Positions 51,675 to 61,864 of a stretch of DNA of 64,000 bases are shown here, one piece after another; position 1 is the first letter of the stretch, and each line of letters opens with the position of its first letter. The notes under the pieces are model-generated. The model had not been told where the DNA came from and made no database searches. It saw only the letters and a program-made list of their open reading frames with translations. The stretch is from Histomonas meleagridis (taxonomy: Eukaryota; Parabasalia; Tritrichomonadida; Dientamoebidae). Position numbers and translations under genes: made by a program. Where the stretch lies: positions 62,001-126,000 of the forward strand of contig WSYJ01000029.1 in the NCBI GenBank assembly GCA_020186115.1, given 5' to 3'.

Positions 51675-54600
51675 TTACTCAAATAACATTATCTTTGGCT
51701 CATTATATGAACTATCCACGTCATAAAATATCACGTCGATATGTTTTGTCTTTGGTATTTTATTTTCGAATCTGAGGACGAAATACGGCGCTCCCATTGG
51801 TAAGTAGTAAGCCTCTGTGAAGAATATTTCATCTTTTTTTGGCTCGTGAAACACAATAATCAATGAGTTGACACCTGCCAATTCCCTCATTATCAAACCT
51901 TTTACCATTTTTTCATTTTTCATTGTTAATTTGAATGTTTGATTATTATTTCCTTGTACTTGTTTACATTTAACTTCTTTAATTTGTTCTTGTTTTACTT
52001 TACTAATTTGCATATTCTGTGGTTGAATTAGTTGATGCTTTCGAATTCCTTGTAATACCAACTTATTTAATGTTCCATTATTAACTCCCAAATAAAACAT
52101 GTTACCTTCAAGATCGCAATTTATGGACTTCGAAACTTTAGCTTCGATATTTAATAATTTACTTTGACTTTCATCTGCTATTGTCATTCGTAAATCATTT
52201 GATGATTCGATATCAATTTTAATGATTCGCATTGTTAATCCTAATGACAAAACTAAGTTTTTACCAGAAGAATCAATTTCACCACCTTCATTAGTTAATA
52301 CTAAATTATAATATGAATTTCGTGTGCTTTGGAAAAACGCATAAGGAAATTGCGTAGGATCATATTGGACAACATTTAATTTATACGCACTTAAGAATGC
52401 TAATGTTTCTTGTTCTTCTAATGGTATTGGATCAGTACGATAATAATCGAAATTTAAAGCCATTAAATCAGAATATGAAGCGCGAACCTTTTGATAATAA
52501 TTATCACATTGATTACATATGAAACCTTTTCCTTCAAAGAAGAAATCAGGTAATACCTCAATACTAATTACACATTCATGACAAAACTCACGTTCACATA
52601 TCATACAAACAAAATCAGCTTTATGATGACATTTACAACATATCTTCTCGGAAATGTCATCTGTGATAGGTTTAAATCGTAAATTCTTAATGTTACAATC
52701 TAATGGCTTTAAATTTGCATTATATAATGGTATTTTCGAATATAATTCTAAATGACTAAGTCGATTCTTAATACGTAATGATTCAATTTGTATCACCTTT
52801 TCATTATCAACGCCTTGAATACTTTGTAAATATGATTCAAGATTTTTCTTTTCCATTATATGAGTAGTAATTTTACTGTCATTTTCATTAGGTATAGGTA
52901 AGTTAGCAAATGTTTCTGGATAAGCCTTTTGGAAATATATTGGTTTTTTATATCCAAAGACATATATATTTGATAAAGTAATCATTGGATTTTTAGTATG
53001 GAATTGTATAATAAGATAACGAGCTAAGATTGGAGCTGTTGAATAATCAGGTGGTATTAATATACTAATTGGTGTAGGTGTATTAACTTGTGGTATTGCT
53101 ATGTTTTTAACTAATTCTATCTTATGTTCAAATTGATCATTTAATGATTGATATAATGATATAGATGAAGGTGGAAATGGAGGTATTAAATTCATTACTA
53201 TTTGTGTAATATAACAATAATCATTTAACATAATACGTATTGCATGCATAGGTTCAATACTATCAATATCAGATTTAATATTTAAATGTTTTAAATCCGA
53301 AATTTGTATTGTGCTTAAACGATCACTTAATAAACATTCTAAATTAATATTCTTATTAATAATTTTTGGAAATATATGAGCTGTATCCCCACTAACTAAC
53401 ATTGGTATTGGTGTAGTATCTATTGATGGTAAATAAGTATCAAATAATCGGCCATTAAATAATGCAAATAATTTGTTACGTTTTCGATCAGTTACCATGT
53501 TATGATATCTTCGTTGGACACTAATACCTGAATCACTTTCAGTCTTTTCTTTAATTCCTCCAATTTCTAATAACACATCAGTCATACAAGCATTAGTATT
53601 CGTATATATTAATGAAATACAATCACCAATACTTATAAATGCTCGTGCCATAAATTGTCGTACTTTCATTGGCATTGCAAATAATTTATGGACTGGATAT
53701 TCTTTAGTAATCGGTTCACATATTCTTAATTCATGTAATATTATGGATAAACATTTCATCGCATAAAAGAAACATCCAATGTTTGTACGATCTAATGAAT
53801 CTAAACAATTTAAGCGATAAACTATTTTTTGCTTGTTTTCTTCAATGAAATTGTTCCCTGATTTAATACATCCATTTTCATTACCAAATAAAAATGATGG
53901 AATTTTATCACTTCGTTCTGGTGGTGGAGGGAAATCATTTTTATCTGAATCAGATTTAGGAAATGAAAATGAATAATCTGGTTCAAAGATATTTAACAAT
54001 TCTTTAGTTGCTTCAGGAATCGTCTTTTCTTTAACTTTACTATGCCAATCATAACTTATATGTGAAACTTTATCAATTTTAGCAACAGTCGTTGCAAATG
54101 AATTATGAATTTCATATTCATCATGACTCGCTTGTAATGTGTTATGTAATAAGTCAACACATATTATTTCATTAAATTCTTCCTTAAGACGATCGAAATA
54201 TGTTGACGTGTATTGAGAATAAAATGAAGATTTGTCAACAACATGTGATACTGATGGTAAGTTCTTACCGATGATTGAACGCCAGATGATTGGCGCCGTG
54301 CCTCTTCGCCATACTGTTGACCATACTCGACCATCACATGTCTCGACAATTAATTCACATTGAACTTCATTGCCGGCATAACCATTCTTATCAACTCCAC
54401 GTGCAAAATATCGCGTTCCACCATTGGCTGCTTCACGAATCGTGATAAGTGTGATCTTGAATGACTTGCCATTACTATCAACAGGTGGTTCAGTACTTTC
54501 TTTGTCAATGGAATTAAGTGGAGAGCTCTCAGGACTATTGCTGGAGCTGTTGTTTTGGTTGATTCGTGGTACTAATATGTCAGATGGGAAAATTGTGATG

Positions 54601-55226
54601 ACTTCGCTAGAAACAGTACCTTGTAAAAGATTAACACAAACATCACGTTGATGTACAGCTTCAAATGGTTTGACCCAAAACTCATTCCAGACAAAAGATG
54701 TATGATGTTTATCGGACCATATTGGAGATGTAAAATCATGGTTTTCACAATAAAAATGGAGATCCGTAAAGGGATAACCGGTCATGCGATTAACGCGACG
54801 CTCTTCTGGGCCTTGAAGTGCTGGATGAAAAGGTAATTTGAAAGAATAAAAGTATACATCTTTGATAGTGTAAATTGCACACTTATTAAGAACCATAGCA
54901 GTAAGAGAAACTTTGGTAACAATGGGGATATAAACAATTGGACCAAACTTGGCAATACCAATTAAAGCAATGCCTCGTTTCTTTTCATTCTTACGGAGTT
55001 TATAGTTTTTTTCCATGAATGCTAATGCTTCTTTGGTGCTTGTAAACATGGAAATACCAGACGTATGAGTGAAAGATTCAATTGAACCAGTAAATTTATT
55101 AACTGTAAAAAGATAATTAGAAATAGCAGTAGACTTCTTGAGAAGAATTAATACAACGTTGTCATCTGTCGGATAAATTTCAACAAATGAACCAGGGTCG
55201 TCAAAGTCCGATGCATTCGAATGCAT
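51675..55226 (-). CDS. SAC9-type phosphoinositide phosphatase
   Basis: 1183 residues. The SAC domain fills about residues 15-540. It includes GTRYFARGVDKNGYAGNEVQ, VWSTVWRRGTAPIIWRS and the catalytic P-loop NCLDSLDRTN, with C474 and R480 as nucleophile and phosphate binder. These blocks are closest to plant SAC9, not to Sac1 or synaptojanin. It should dephosphorylate PI(4,5)P2 or related lipids in endocytic traffic. At about 855-905 there is a Cys/His-rich zinc module, CCKCHHKADFVCMICEREFC with CNQC, of B-box/FYVE/PHD-like spacing. Plant SAC9 carries a WW domain instead. No transmembrane helix is seen, so it is a peripheral enzyme. An Inr-like TCAATTTTT lies 13 bp before the ATG (55233-55241). 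Confidence 0.88.
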   Translation of the reverse strand: MHSNASDFDDPGSFVEIYPTDDNVVLILLKKSTAISNYLFTVNKFTGSIESFTHTSGISMFTSTKEALAFMEKNYKLRKNEKKRGIALIGIAKFGPIVYIPIVTKVSLTAMVLNKCAIYTIKDVYFYSFKLPFHPALQGPEERRVNRMTGYPFTDLHFYCENHDFTSPIWSDKHHTSFVWNEFWVKPFEAVHQRDVCVNLLQGTVSSEVITIFPSDILVPRINQNNSSSNSPESSPLNSIDKESTEPPVDSNGKSFKITLITIREAANGGTRYFARGVDKNGYAGNEVQCELIVETCDGRVWSTVWRRGTAPIIWRSIIGKNLPSVSHVVDKSSFYSQYTSTYFDRLKEEFNEIICVDLLHNTLQASHDEYEIHNSFATTVAKIDKVSHISYDWHSKVKEKTIPEATKELLNIFEPDYSFSFPKSDSDKNDFPPPPERSDKIPSFLFGNENGCIKSGNNFIEENKQKIVYRLNCLDSLDRTNIGCFFYAMKCLSIILHELRICEPITKEYPVHKLFAMPMKVRQFMARAFISIGDCISLIYTNTNACMTDVLLEIGGIKEKTESDSGISVQRRYHNMVTDRKRNKLFALFNGRLFDTYLPSIDTTPIPMLVSGDTAHIFPKIINKNINLECLLSDRLSTIQISDLKHLNIKSDIDSIEPMHAIRIMLNDYCYITQIVMNLIPPFPPSSISLYQSLNDQFEHKIELVKNIAIPQVNTPTPISILIPPDYSTAPILARYLIIQFHTKNPMITLSNIYVFGYKKPIYFQKAYPETFANLPIPNENDSKITTHIMEKKNLESYLQSIQGVDNEKVIQIESLRIKNRLSHLELYSKIPLYNANLKPLDCNIKNLRFKPITDDISEKICCKCHHKADFVCMICEREFCHECVISIEVLPDFFFEGKGFICNQCDNYYQKVRASYSDLMALNFDYYRTDPIPLEEQETLAFLSAYKLNVVQYDPTQFPYAFFQSTRNSYYNLVLTNEGGEIDSSGKNLVLSLGLTMRIIKIDIESSNDLRMTIADESQSKLLNIEAKVSKSINCDLEGNMFYLGVNNGTLNKLVLQGIRKHQLIQPQNMQISKVKQEQIKEVKCKQVQGNNNQTFKLTMKNEKMVKGLIMRELAGVNSLIIVFHEPKKDEIFFTEAYYLPMGAPYFVLRFENKIPKTKHIDVIFYDVDSSYNEPKIMLFE

Positions 55227-55757
55227 TATTGTAAAAATTGAAAGGTTTACTGTATGATACCAAATTGCTTGAAAAAGTTATTATTTTTTATCACTTTTTC
55301 TAATGATGTCAATCCTATCGGCATTACTTTTTATAGTGTAATTTATTTTGGGAAAGTCTGAATTATTTGATATATTTTCATGAACACCTTGTTTTTTGTA
55401 ATTTAACTATTTCTGTAGGACCATATTGAGATGCATACATAAGTGCTACAACAAATTGATAAGAAGAAAAATGTCTTTTGTAATCCAACGTGGATTAAAT
55501 CAGTGCAAGTCCGCTTGGAAAATATTATTGAAGACATGAAAAGACAAGCAGAGCTACAAGCTGCATTGCTACCGAGATTATAAGAAATCGAATCAATGAA
55601 TAATTTGTTTGTATAACAAAAACTCCCAGACAAAGCCTATGGAAATTTTTGATTTTAATTTATTAAATCAGATTATACATGATATGTTTTCATATTTTGT
55701 TGCATCATTAACTTATTCATATCACATTTCACATCGTACGTTTATGAAATGAGTTAA
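55227..55757. other. Intergenic region with gene debris
   Basis: On the minus strand at about 55380-55450 an ankyrin fragment reads ALMYASQYGPTEIVKL. On the plus strand at about 55480-55580 a stop-free stretch reads NPTWIKSVQVRLENIIEDMK then RQAELQAALLPRL, with no start and a stop right after. Both are remnants; neither is a gene. Confidence 0.5.
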
Positions 55758-56165
55758 ATGGAACAACCTTCTGATCAGCCAATAGAGTTCAGTACAAAAT
55801 TTATTGAAGAACACCTGAAAGAACTTGAACAATCACTTGTTGATGATGAAGAATTCCTTATTGATGAAGTATCACCTAAATTAAATGTTAAGTACAAAAC
55901 TAAAATATGCAAAAATTTAACACCAATTGAAGTAATGCCACCAAAGCCAAGATCACAGATTAAAAGAAAACCACCTGAAAATACACAAAAATATGAACCT
56001 GAAAAAGGATATGAATTTGAATTAAATTTCATTCCCACAAGACTTGAAGCGCCACCAATGGAAATACCTCAAGACTATGGGTATGAATATATGACAGATC
56101 AATTAGTTGATCTTGTATATCAACTTACACGATTATCAGTTCCATCTTTTTCTGACGACGAATAA
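55758..56165 (+). CDS. Small acidic hypothetical protein
   Basis: 135 residues from ATG to TAA. Two helical ends (FIEEHLKELEQSLVDDEEFL and YEYMTDQLVDLVYQLTRLSV) flank a Pro/Lys-rich middle (EVMPPKPRSQIKRKPPENTQ) that looks unstructured. There is no membrane segment, signal peptide or metal motif. I do not recognise a family. A CGTACGTTT motif lies about 20 bp before the start. The even composition and clean frame favour a real gene over chance. Confidence 0.65.
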   Translation: MEQPSDQPIEFSTKFIEEHLKELEQSLVDDEEFLIDEVSPKLNVKYKTKICKNLTPIEVMPPKPRSQIKRKPPENTQKYEPEKGYEFELNFIPTRLEAPPMEIPQDYGYEYMTDQLVDLVYQLTRLSVPSFSDDE

Positions 56166-56216
56166 TAATTTTTATATATTGTAATAATTTTACTATTAAA
56201 AATACTTTCATTTTAT

Positions 56217-56321
56217 TTATTTATTATTTATTGAGCAATCGTCATCATCTAATGGTGGCAATCGATGCTCAGATGTATAATAATCAGGCAATAAATCTCT
56301 ATTTTCCACCAAGAATTGCAT
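56217..56321 (-). other. 34-codon minus-strand frame, possible gene remnant
   Basis: Reads MQFLVENRDLLPDYYTSEHR then LPPLDDDDCSINNK and stop. The upstream codons in frame also look protein-like (DYSASYEV, stop, NQIKTES). The acidic C-terminus resembles a genuine protein tail, so this may be the 3' end of a lost gene. No family is recognised. Confidence 0.35.
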
Positions 56322-56429
56322 TGATTCTGTTTTAATTTGATTTTATACTTCATAACTTGCAGAATAATCTTTTAATTTTATCCAAATGCTATTTTCACAA
56401 TGCAAGAAATAAATTGAACAAAGATAACA

Positions 56430-56850
56430 CAGCTAATTACTATAAACATTAAAACAGTAGATAATTTACCCAAAGTTATCGAAGATTTATCAGAATGGAA
56501 AATTATACATTTTCTTGATTTTATTCGCGACTTCTCTCCAAATGATCCAAAATTCGCCAAATCTGTTATAGAAAAAATTTTCCACAACTTTTCCGTGTAA
56601 ATCCAGGAATAATTACATCTGCTTTTTTCTGTTGTTACAAGCCATTATAAATGACTCTCTTTTTTGAGCAGAGACCTTTATATCCATTCTTAGCTTACTT
56701 CGTTCGAAAAAAGAAGTTCAATTTACTGTTTTAAAAAACATCAAATTAATGCTTCCACAACTACGCCAATATCTTCTTGAATATTTTCCCTTATCGTCCT
56801 CACAACCGAAGAGAGAATTCAATTGAAATAATTTCAGAGCTTGAGTCGTA
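56430..56850 (+). pseudogene. Beta-adaptin gene fragment
   Basis: Plus-strand pieces in three frames read as the N-terminal trunk of a clathrin-adaptor beta subunit. VIEDLSEWKIIHFLDFIRDF, then PNDPKFAKSVIEKIFHNFSV, lies at about 56470-56600. NPGIITSAF is near 56605-56632, and LLSLLRSKKEVQFTVLKNIK, then LMLPQLRQYLLEYF, is at about 56690-56790. RSKKEVQFTVLKNIKLM corresponds to the EVQYVALRNINLI block of beta-adaptins. Several frameshifts and stops separate the pieces, and nothing upstream or downstream completes it. Confidence 0.72.
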
Positions 56851-56997
56851 CGTTAAGGACGGTTGCAAGGTGAAGTGTTTCTCTGGGAAAAAACCGATCG
56901 CCAAAATGATTTCTGTAATTTACATCCTAATTTTTCTGAATTGGTTTTGACTTCTAAATTGAATGAAAATCTTAGCAGAGTTAATCATAACTTTTTC

Positions 56998-58758
56998 ATG
57001 GCTCGGTGCATTCCTCATCAAACTAGAAATGCAAGACAGCCTGTCACCGAATGGTGCCCAACTAAAACAACAGAAAATGTCCAACTTAAAATGACTTCAA
57101 TGTTCATTAATTTTTCAAATGCTGAAACCCTTCGAATTCCTAAAATGTATTCTATTCAAGAAATTATAAGCTTTCGCCACAATCTAAAAATTACAGGAAA
57201 GGAATTCGAAATAATGCAAAATGCTTTCCAAAATTATCGTAAAAGCTTTTTCCCGAAAATGCGCAGAGTAATAACAGAAGCAGAACAACGAACAATCAAG
57301 ACTGAAATCACGCTAAGTCTCAACAAACTTACTTTCCCAAAATTTGATTTTTTTCTAGATGAATTTGCACGGCTTTATAAGATAGATGATTTTTCGGACA
57401 CATACGCTTCTGCGATCACGAAAGTAGCTTTTGGTCAGTGGGCTTTTGCACCTTTATATGCTTTTTTCACATGTGCATTAAATCTTAAATACTACTTGCC
57501 AAATGACCTAATAGACAAAATAAAGCAGATTTGTTTTGATCCACAAAATGAAGTCACTCCTGGACAAGCACTTTTTATTGGTTTTCTATGTAATTTAAGA
57601 TTAACTTCTGTGGATCAAACCTTTGATTTTCTCACGCGCCAATTTGATCTAGGAACTGTGCGTTCTCTTGAGGCCGTATTCAATATCGCAATTGCTTGTG
57701 GAAAACTTATTGATAATCATCCGAAGGGAAATGAATTCTTTAACAAGCTCAAAGCAATTCCCAGGACATTACCATCTCATCTTAGGTTCAAAATTCTTGA
57801 TCTTTTAGAAGCTAGGGAGAAAAATTGGATGACATCAAAATTACTTCCTCAAATCCCCCATTTTGAGTTTCCTTCGGTTGGCGGTGATCGTGTTATCCAT
57901 GAGTTTAATACCACAGGATATATTTGTCCATATTGGTCAAATCGAATGACTCGTGATTATCTAATTTCTCTTTTAAAGACAGACGACATGTTCAACGAAG
58001 GGTGTGACCTGATTCATCAGCTTAATGAATTGAAATATATCAACAAAACAGATATAATGCAAATAATTCTTGATGTATTTGCAGCGACCGTTAATAACTC
58101 TGACTTTTTGAATGAACATTCAGACGTAAAGGAGCGGTTTGGAGCGGTTTTTATGGAGTTTATCGTTGAGGGACTTTGCAGTTTCGAAGATTTTGGGTCA
58201 CCAAATGGAATCCCTTATAACTACGAAATTCTTTTAGGTATACTAAGAGAGGCCGTTAAAACAGATAATGAACATCTTGTTCATAGCTCATCATGGATGA
58301 TTCATATGAAATTTAGGCCGACTTTCTATAGCCATCTTGAGATAAGCTATGCTATTGACGAAGCTGGAATGATTGATTGCTGGCCAATATATGATGCTAT
58401 GGCATCTGTTACTTGTTACATAAATAATGATGAATCACCAGAATCTCTCAGAGACCTAATCGAGAATCAAATCGAAAAGCCAATAACGCAGTCCATTGAA
58501 TTTGCCGAGTTCGTAACAGAAACTTTGGTAATATTCAAACCTGAAAAATATGTTCTAGAATTACACAAATACGTGTTAAGGAACATGCAACACTGTCTTG
58601 AATTTATAGAGCAGATTGGAATGTACTACAATTGGTCTCCTGAAATGATTGCAGGTGAAATAAGCGGAATATCAAAAATCTTAAATTATAGCTTGACAAG
58701 GTGGAAAAGGTCAAAGTTAAGAAATGAAGTGCATAGAGAAGTTGTGAAGTTTCTCTAG
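56998..58758 (+). CDS. MIF4G-domain protein, eIF4G-like
   Basis: 586 residues from the ATG at 56998; the frame is open 45 codons further to a TTG. An Inr-like TCATAACTTTTTC ends just before the ATG, supporting this start. A YSIQEIISFR motif near residue 51 is comparable to the YxxxxL-phi eIF4E-binding element and the YxxxfLLxF block of eIF4G. The MIF4G HEAT domain spans about residues 100-330, visible from LSLNKLTFPKFDFFLDEFAR, ITKVAFGQWAFAPLYAFFT and ALFIGFLCNLR. The C-terminal half is helical. It should scaffold eIF4A and the cap complex in translation initiation; a decay factor or CBP80-like MIF4G protein is the alternative. Confidence 0.75.
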   Translation: MARCIPHQTRNARQPVTEWCPTKTTENVQLKMTSMFINFSNAETLRIPKMYSIQEIISFRHNLKITGKEFEIMQNAFQNYRKSFFPKMRRVITEAEQRTIKTEITLSLNKLTFPKFDFFLDEFARLYKIDDFSDTYASAITKVAFGQWAFAPLYAFFTCALNLKYYLPNDLIDKIKQICFDPQNEVTPGQALFIGFLCNLRLTSVDQTFDFLTRQFDLGTVRSLEAVFNIAIACGKLIDNHPKGNEFFNKLKAIPRTLPSHLRFKILDLLEAREKNWMTSKLLPQIPHFEFPSVGGDRVIHEFNTTGYICPYWSNRMTRDYLISLLKTDDMFNEGCDLIHQLNELKYINKTDIMQIILDVFAATVNNSDFLNEHSDVKERFGAVFMEFIVEGLCSFEDFGSPNGIPYNYEILLGILREAVKTDNEHLVHSSSWMIHMKFRPTFYSHLEISYAIDEAGMIDCWPIYDAMASVTCYINNDESPESLRDLIENQIEKPITQSIEFAEFVTETLVIFKPEKYVLELHKYVLRNMQHCLEFIEQIGMYYNWSPEMIAGEISGISKILNYSLTRWKRSKLRNEVHREVVKFL

Positions 58759-59027
58759 TGCTGTATAACATGTTTTTACATAAAACCAATAGCATTTTCA
58801 TTCTACTTTTAATTTGGTTTAAATCATAAAATTATGGATGTGCATGAGGAGGATGAGTGGGTTTGCTGAAAACTTTTAAATCATTTGGAATAATAATGAG
58901 AATGAAGTTATAAATTGAAGTGGCTACCGAAAGTTCACTATTTTTTATCCTGGAATTTAAAAAAGAATCGAATTTGAATTTAGATACATATGATTTTTTG
59001 GGAAATTTAATTTTTATTTATGATGAG
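58759..59027. other. Spacer before the inverted duplication
   Basis: AT-rich, with no gene. The left end of the 1.85-kb inverted repeat begins at 59028, about 70 bp before the start codon of the capping-like gene. Confidence 0.5.
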
Positions 59028-60873
59028 AAGCACGTTTACAATTTTCAATTGAAATTAATTCACATACGATGTTAATTTTTTAAGGGAAGAAAGACAGAAT
59101 GGAAAAATTACGAAATATAGGGAATTCACCATTAGTCCCAATTCCATTTCCAGATGGACGAAATATTACATTACAAGAGGTTAATCAATTTTTACGAGGA
59201 AGAAGTCCATTTTTACCCACAGTTATTTTTTTATTTCGTCAAACAGTTGAATTTCCTAATCCATGTCCTATTGAGTATAAAATTATTTATCTTCCTAAAG
59301 GACGTCTTCCAGATGGTATTGAGTTTTCATTATTTAAACGTTTTATATCAGAAAGTTTAGATAAGTCACCTACACAATTTATTGGAGTTTGTACACGTCG
59401 AAACAGTGATTTATGTTATTATTTTATTATTCGATGGTTAATTGAAGAACTTTCATATTCTCTTTCAGAAAGTCTTTCAGTTATTCAAGAATATTATTCT
59501 CAAGGTATTACTAAAACTAAATATCTTCAATCATTAAAAGATATTTATTTAGATATTACAGAAGATGGACGACTAATGAATAAAATTGTTAATAAATCAA
59601 ATAAATCAAATAATAATAACAAAAACAAAACGATTTTATCACGTAATAATAATAACAATGAAATTATAAATATTGAAATAACGAAAGAAATAATTGAAGG
59701 AGAAGAAGAAGGTAAAACAAATTATAAAGAAGAAAAACAAGATGAAACAGTATTCTATAATATTGGCCGAAATGTTGATTATCGAAACAAAGAAAACATC
59801 CGTAATTCATTACGAATATTATTAGAAGTTCCAGAAGAAAGTATTATATTTTCACGATATTATCAATTTAATTCACGTATTGTTAATCATATTAATAATG
59901 ATATTACACATCATTATATTTGCATGCCAGAGCCACCTGGCAAACGATGTTTATTATTTCTTCGGGGTCCAGAACGCTATTTAATCAGTGACAATGATAA
60001 TTTTACACGTGAAGTTAATATTTATTTACCTGAAAATAATAATCGCACACAATGTTTAACATCTACTATATTAGAAGGTATATTAACATATTCACCAACT
60101 AATACACGACATAAATATTATTATATTACTGATATTTATCGATATGAAGGCGAAGATTTACAACATAAAACGTATGATTCACGAATGGGTTATGCGTTTA
60201 AAGTTATTCAATCACGGAAACATCAAGAACGACATAAATTATTTGTTGAAGAATTTCAAAATGATGACTTTAGTATTGAATTACGTCCATATTTACGTTT
60301 GAAATATCTTGATACATTACTTAATAATCCACATCAATTTTTACCTATTGACCCCATTGGAATTGTATTTTGTAATAAAGATATAAATAATGAGAAATAT
60401 ACTAAATTTTATATTTGGACAGAACATTCACAAGATCCGATTACAGTTCAAATTACTAATGATTATACACATAACGAAAGTTTTGGTAGTGTAGTTTCAG
60501 GTTCAGAGATGACACCGATTTTTTAGTTTTGGACGAATTACTGAAACATTAGAAAAAATACGATGGACAATTTGTTGATGTTGAAATGACTGATGTTAAA
60601 CAGCGAACATGGCGCGTTTGCGGCTTATCAGAAGAATATACCGCGACGACACTCCGAAACTTTCAACGAATTTTACAACGCGCACAAGGCACATTATATA
60701 GCAAAGAAGACTTACAACGAGATATTCAACAAACGATTCAACTTCCTCAATATGTTGATGAAGAACGTGCGATTCAATCACGAAAAAAATAAATGTTATT
60801 TTATTAATAAATTTCTTTTATATGTTCTTTTTATTTTATTATGTAAATTTATGAAATTTTATATTTGAAAATA
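59028..60873. repeat. Left arm of the 1.85-kb inverted duplication
   Basis: 1846 bp that match the complement of 61865-63709 (1845 bp). By eye the only differences are three single-base insertions: two homopolymer additions here and one T in the other arm. Arms include about 70 bp upstream and 80 bp downstream of the gene. The spacer is 991 bp. Confidence 0.95.
59099..60792 (+). pseudogene. Capping-enzyme-like pseudoenzyme gene, copy 1 (frameshifted near 60520)
   Basis: The frame runs 475 codons to a TAG at 60524, caused by one extra T in a T-run, with one extra A near 60555. Compensated, it reads ~563 residues to 60792. Residues ~20-165 align with the cysteine-phosphatase (RNA triphosphatase) domain of animal-type capping enzymes, but the HCxxxxxR loop is IGVCTRRNSDLC. 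After an Asn/Lys linker (~165-215), residues ~230-563 align with the guanylyltransferase and OB fold. Motif I KxDGxR is EPPGKR, and motif V KWK is IWT. ITDIYRYEGEDL, IGIVFCN and ITETLEKYDGQFVDVEM preserve the fold. Both activities appear lost while the architecture persists. Copy 2 is intact at this frameshift. Confidence 0.75.
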
Positions 60874-61864
60874 TATCTAATAAACTCATTTGCTATTGGG
60901 TTTTTATATTTTTTGAGGCAATAATTATTCTTATATTGAAGATGATGATCTAAAATCTCTCATAAGTCAAGTAAACCTTCATTTTGATTTTTTTAATGAT
61001 ATATTTAAGTATTGGTTCTATAAAAAAATGAAAATATTATTATATCATATATTTTAATTTATTCTAAAATAAATATTCGTAATATTTCATTTAAAATTTT
61101 TTTCTCATGCTATCAAATTATGCTATCAAATGTCTTGATCATGACACACCAACATTGAATATAAAGAAATCAAATGAAAATACAAATGATTAATAAGCGA
61201 TACAAAGGATGTAATCATTTCGAATGAAATAACAATTATCTTATTAATAATATGATGTTTTTTATGAATGGAAATACTAATAACACATTCAAAGTTCCAA
61301 ATTCAGACACATCAATTGAATCATTTGCATTTCAATCAACTTATTAACAATTTCATTAAAAAATAATGTAAATATAATGAAAAGTTCGTTGCTATGCTAC
61401 ATTTGTTTCATGTTCACTCGCAAGTTTCATAATTCCAAATTGCATAATTGGAATCAAATGCATTTTTAATATGAAAACAATTATAAAGCCTTATCACTGG
61501 AGCAAATGTGATAACCATTGAAAATCATATATTTTCTTATTGTGCTTCACTAAATATATATATATCTATATATATATCTATATATCTTCTCCATTATTTG
61601 GGCATGATTGCTTTACTGATGCTTTAGCTACAAATGTTATGGTATCAGAAGCATATTCAAGTGAAACATTTGGTGAATTAAATATCACCAAAGAAACGTA
61701 TAATGAATCTTTTTTTCCAACTCAAACATTTTCTAAATGGAATACATTAAAAATGATTTAAAAGAAAAAATTAATAAAAAAAATATCAACAATTTGAAAA
61801 ATCATAAGAAAATTTCCAAGTTTGAGTTATTGAAAAATATTCAAAGAAATATAGTATTTGAATT
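60874..61864 (+). pseudogene. BspA-like gene remnant in the spacer of the inverted repeat
   Basis: The 991-bp spacer carries a decayed BspA-like gene on the plus strand from about 61250 to 61761. FKVPNSDTSIESFAFQSTY lies at about 61286-61345 and SFIIPNC near 61420. Then comes a 73-codon frame at 61540-61761 with GHDCFTDALATNVMVSEAYS, SETFGELNITKET and FFPTQTFSKWNTL, matching the post-LRR end of the intact gene at 49808-51418. An (AT)n run with ATCT interruptions (61554-61590) splits it. The first ~370 bp are AT-rich without features. Confidence 0.82.
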
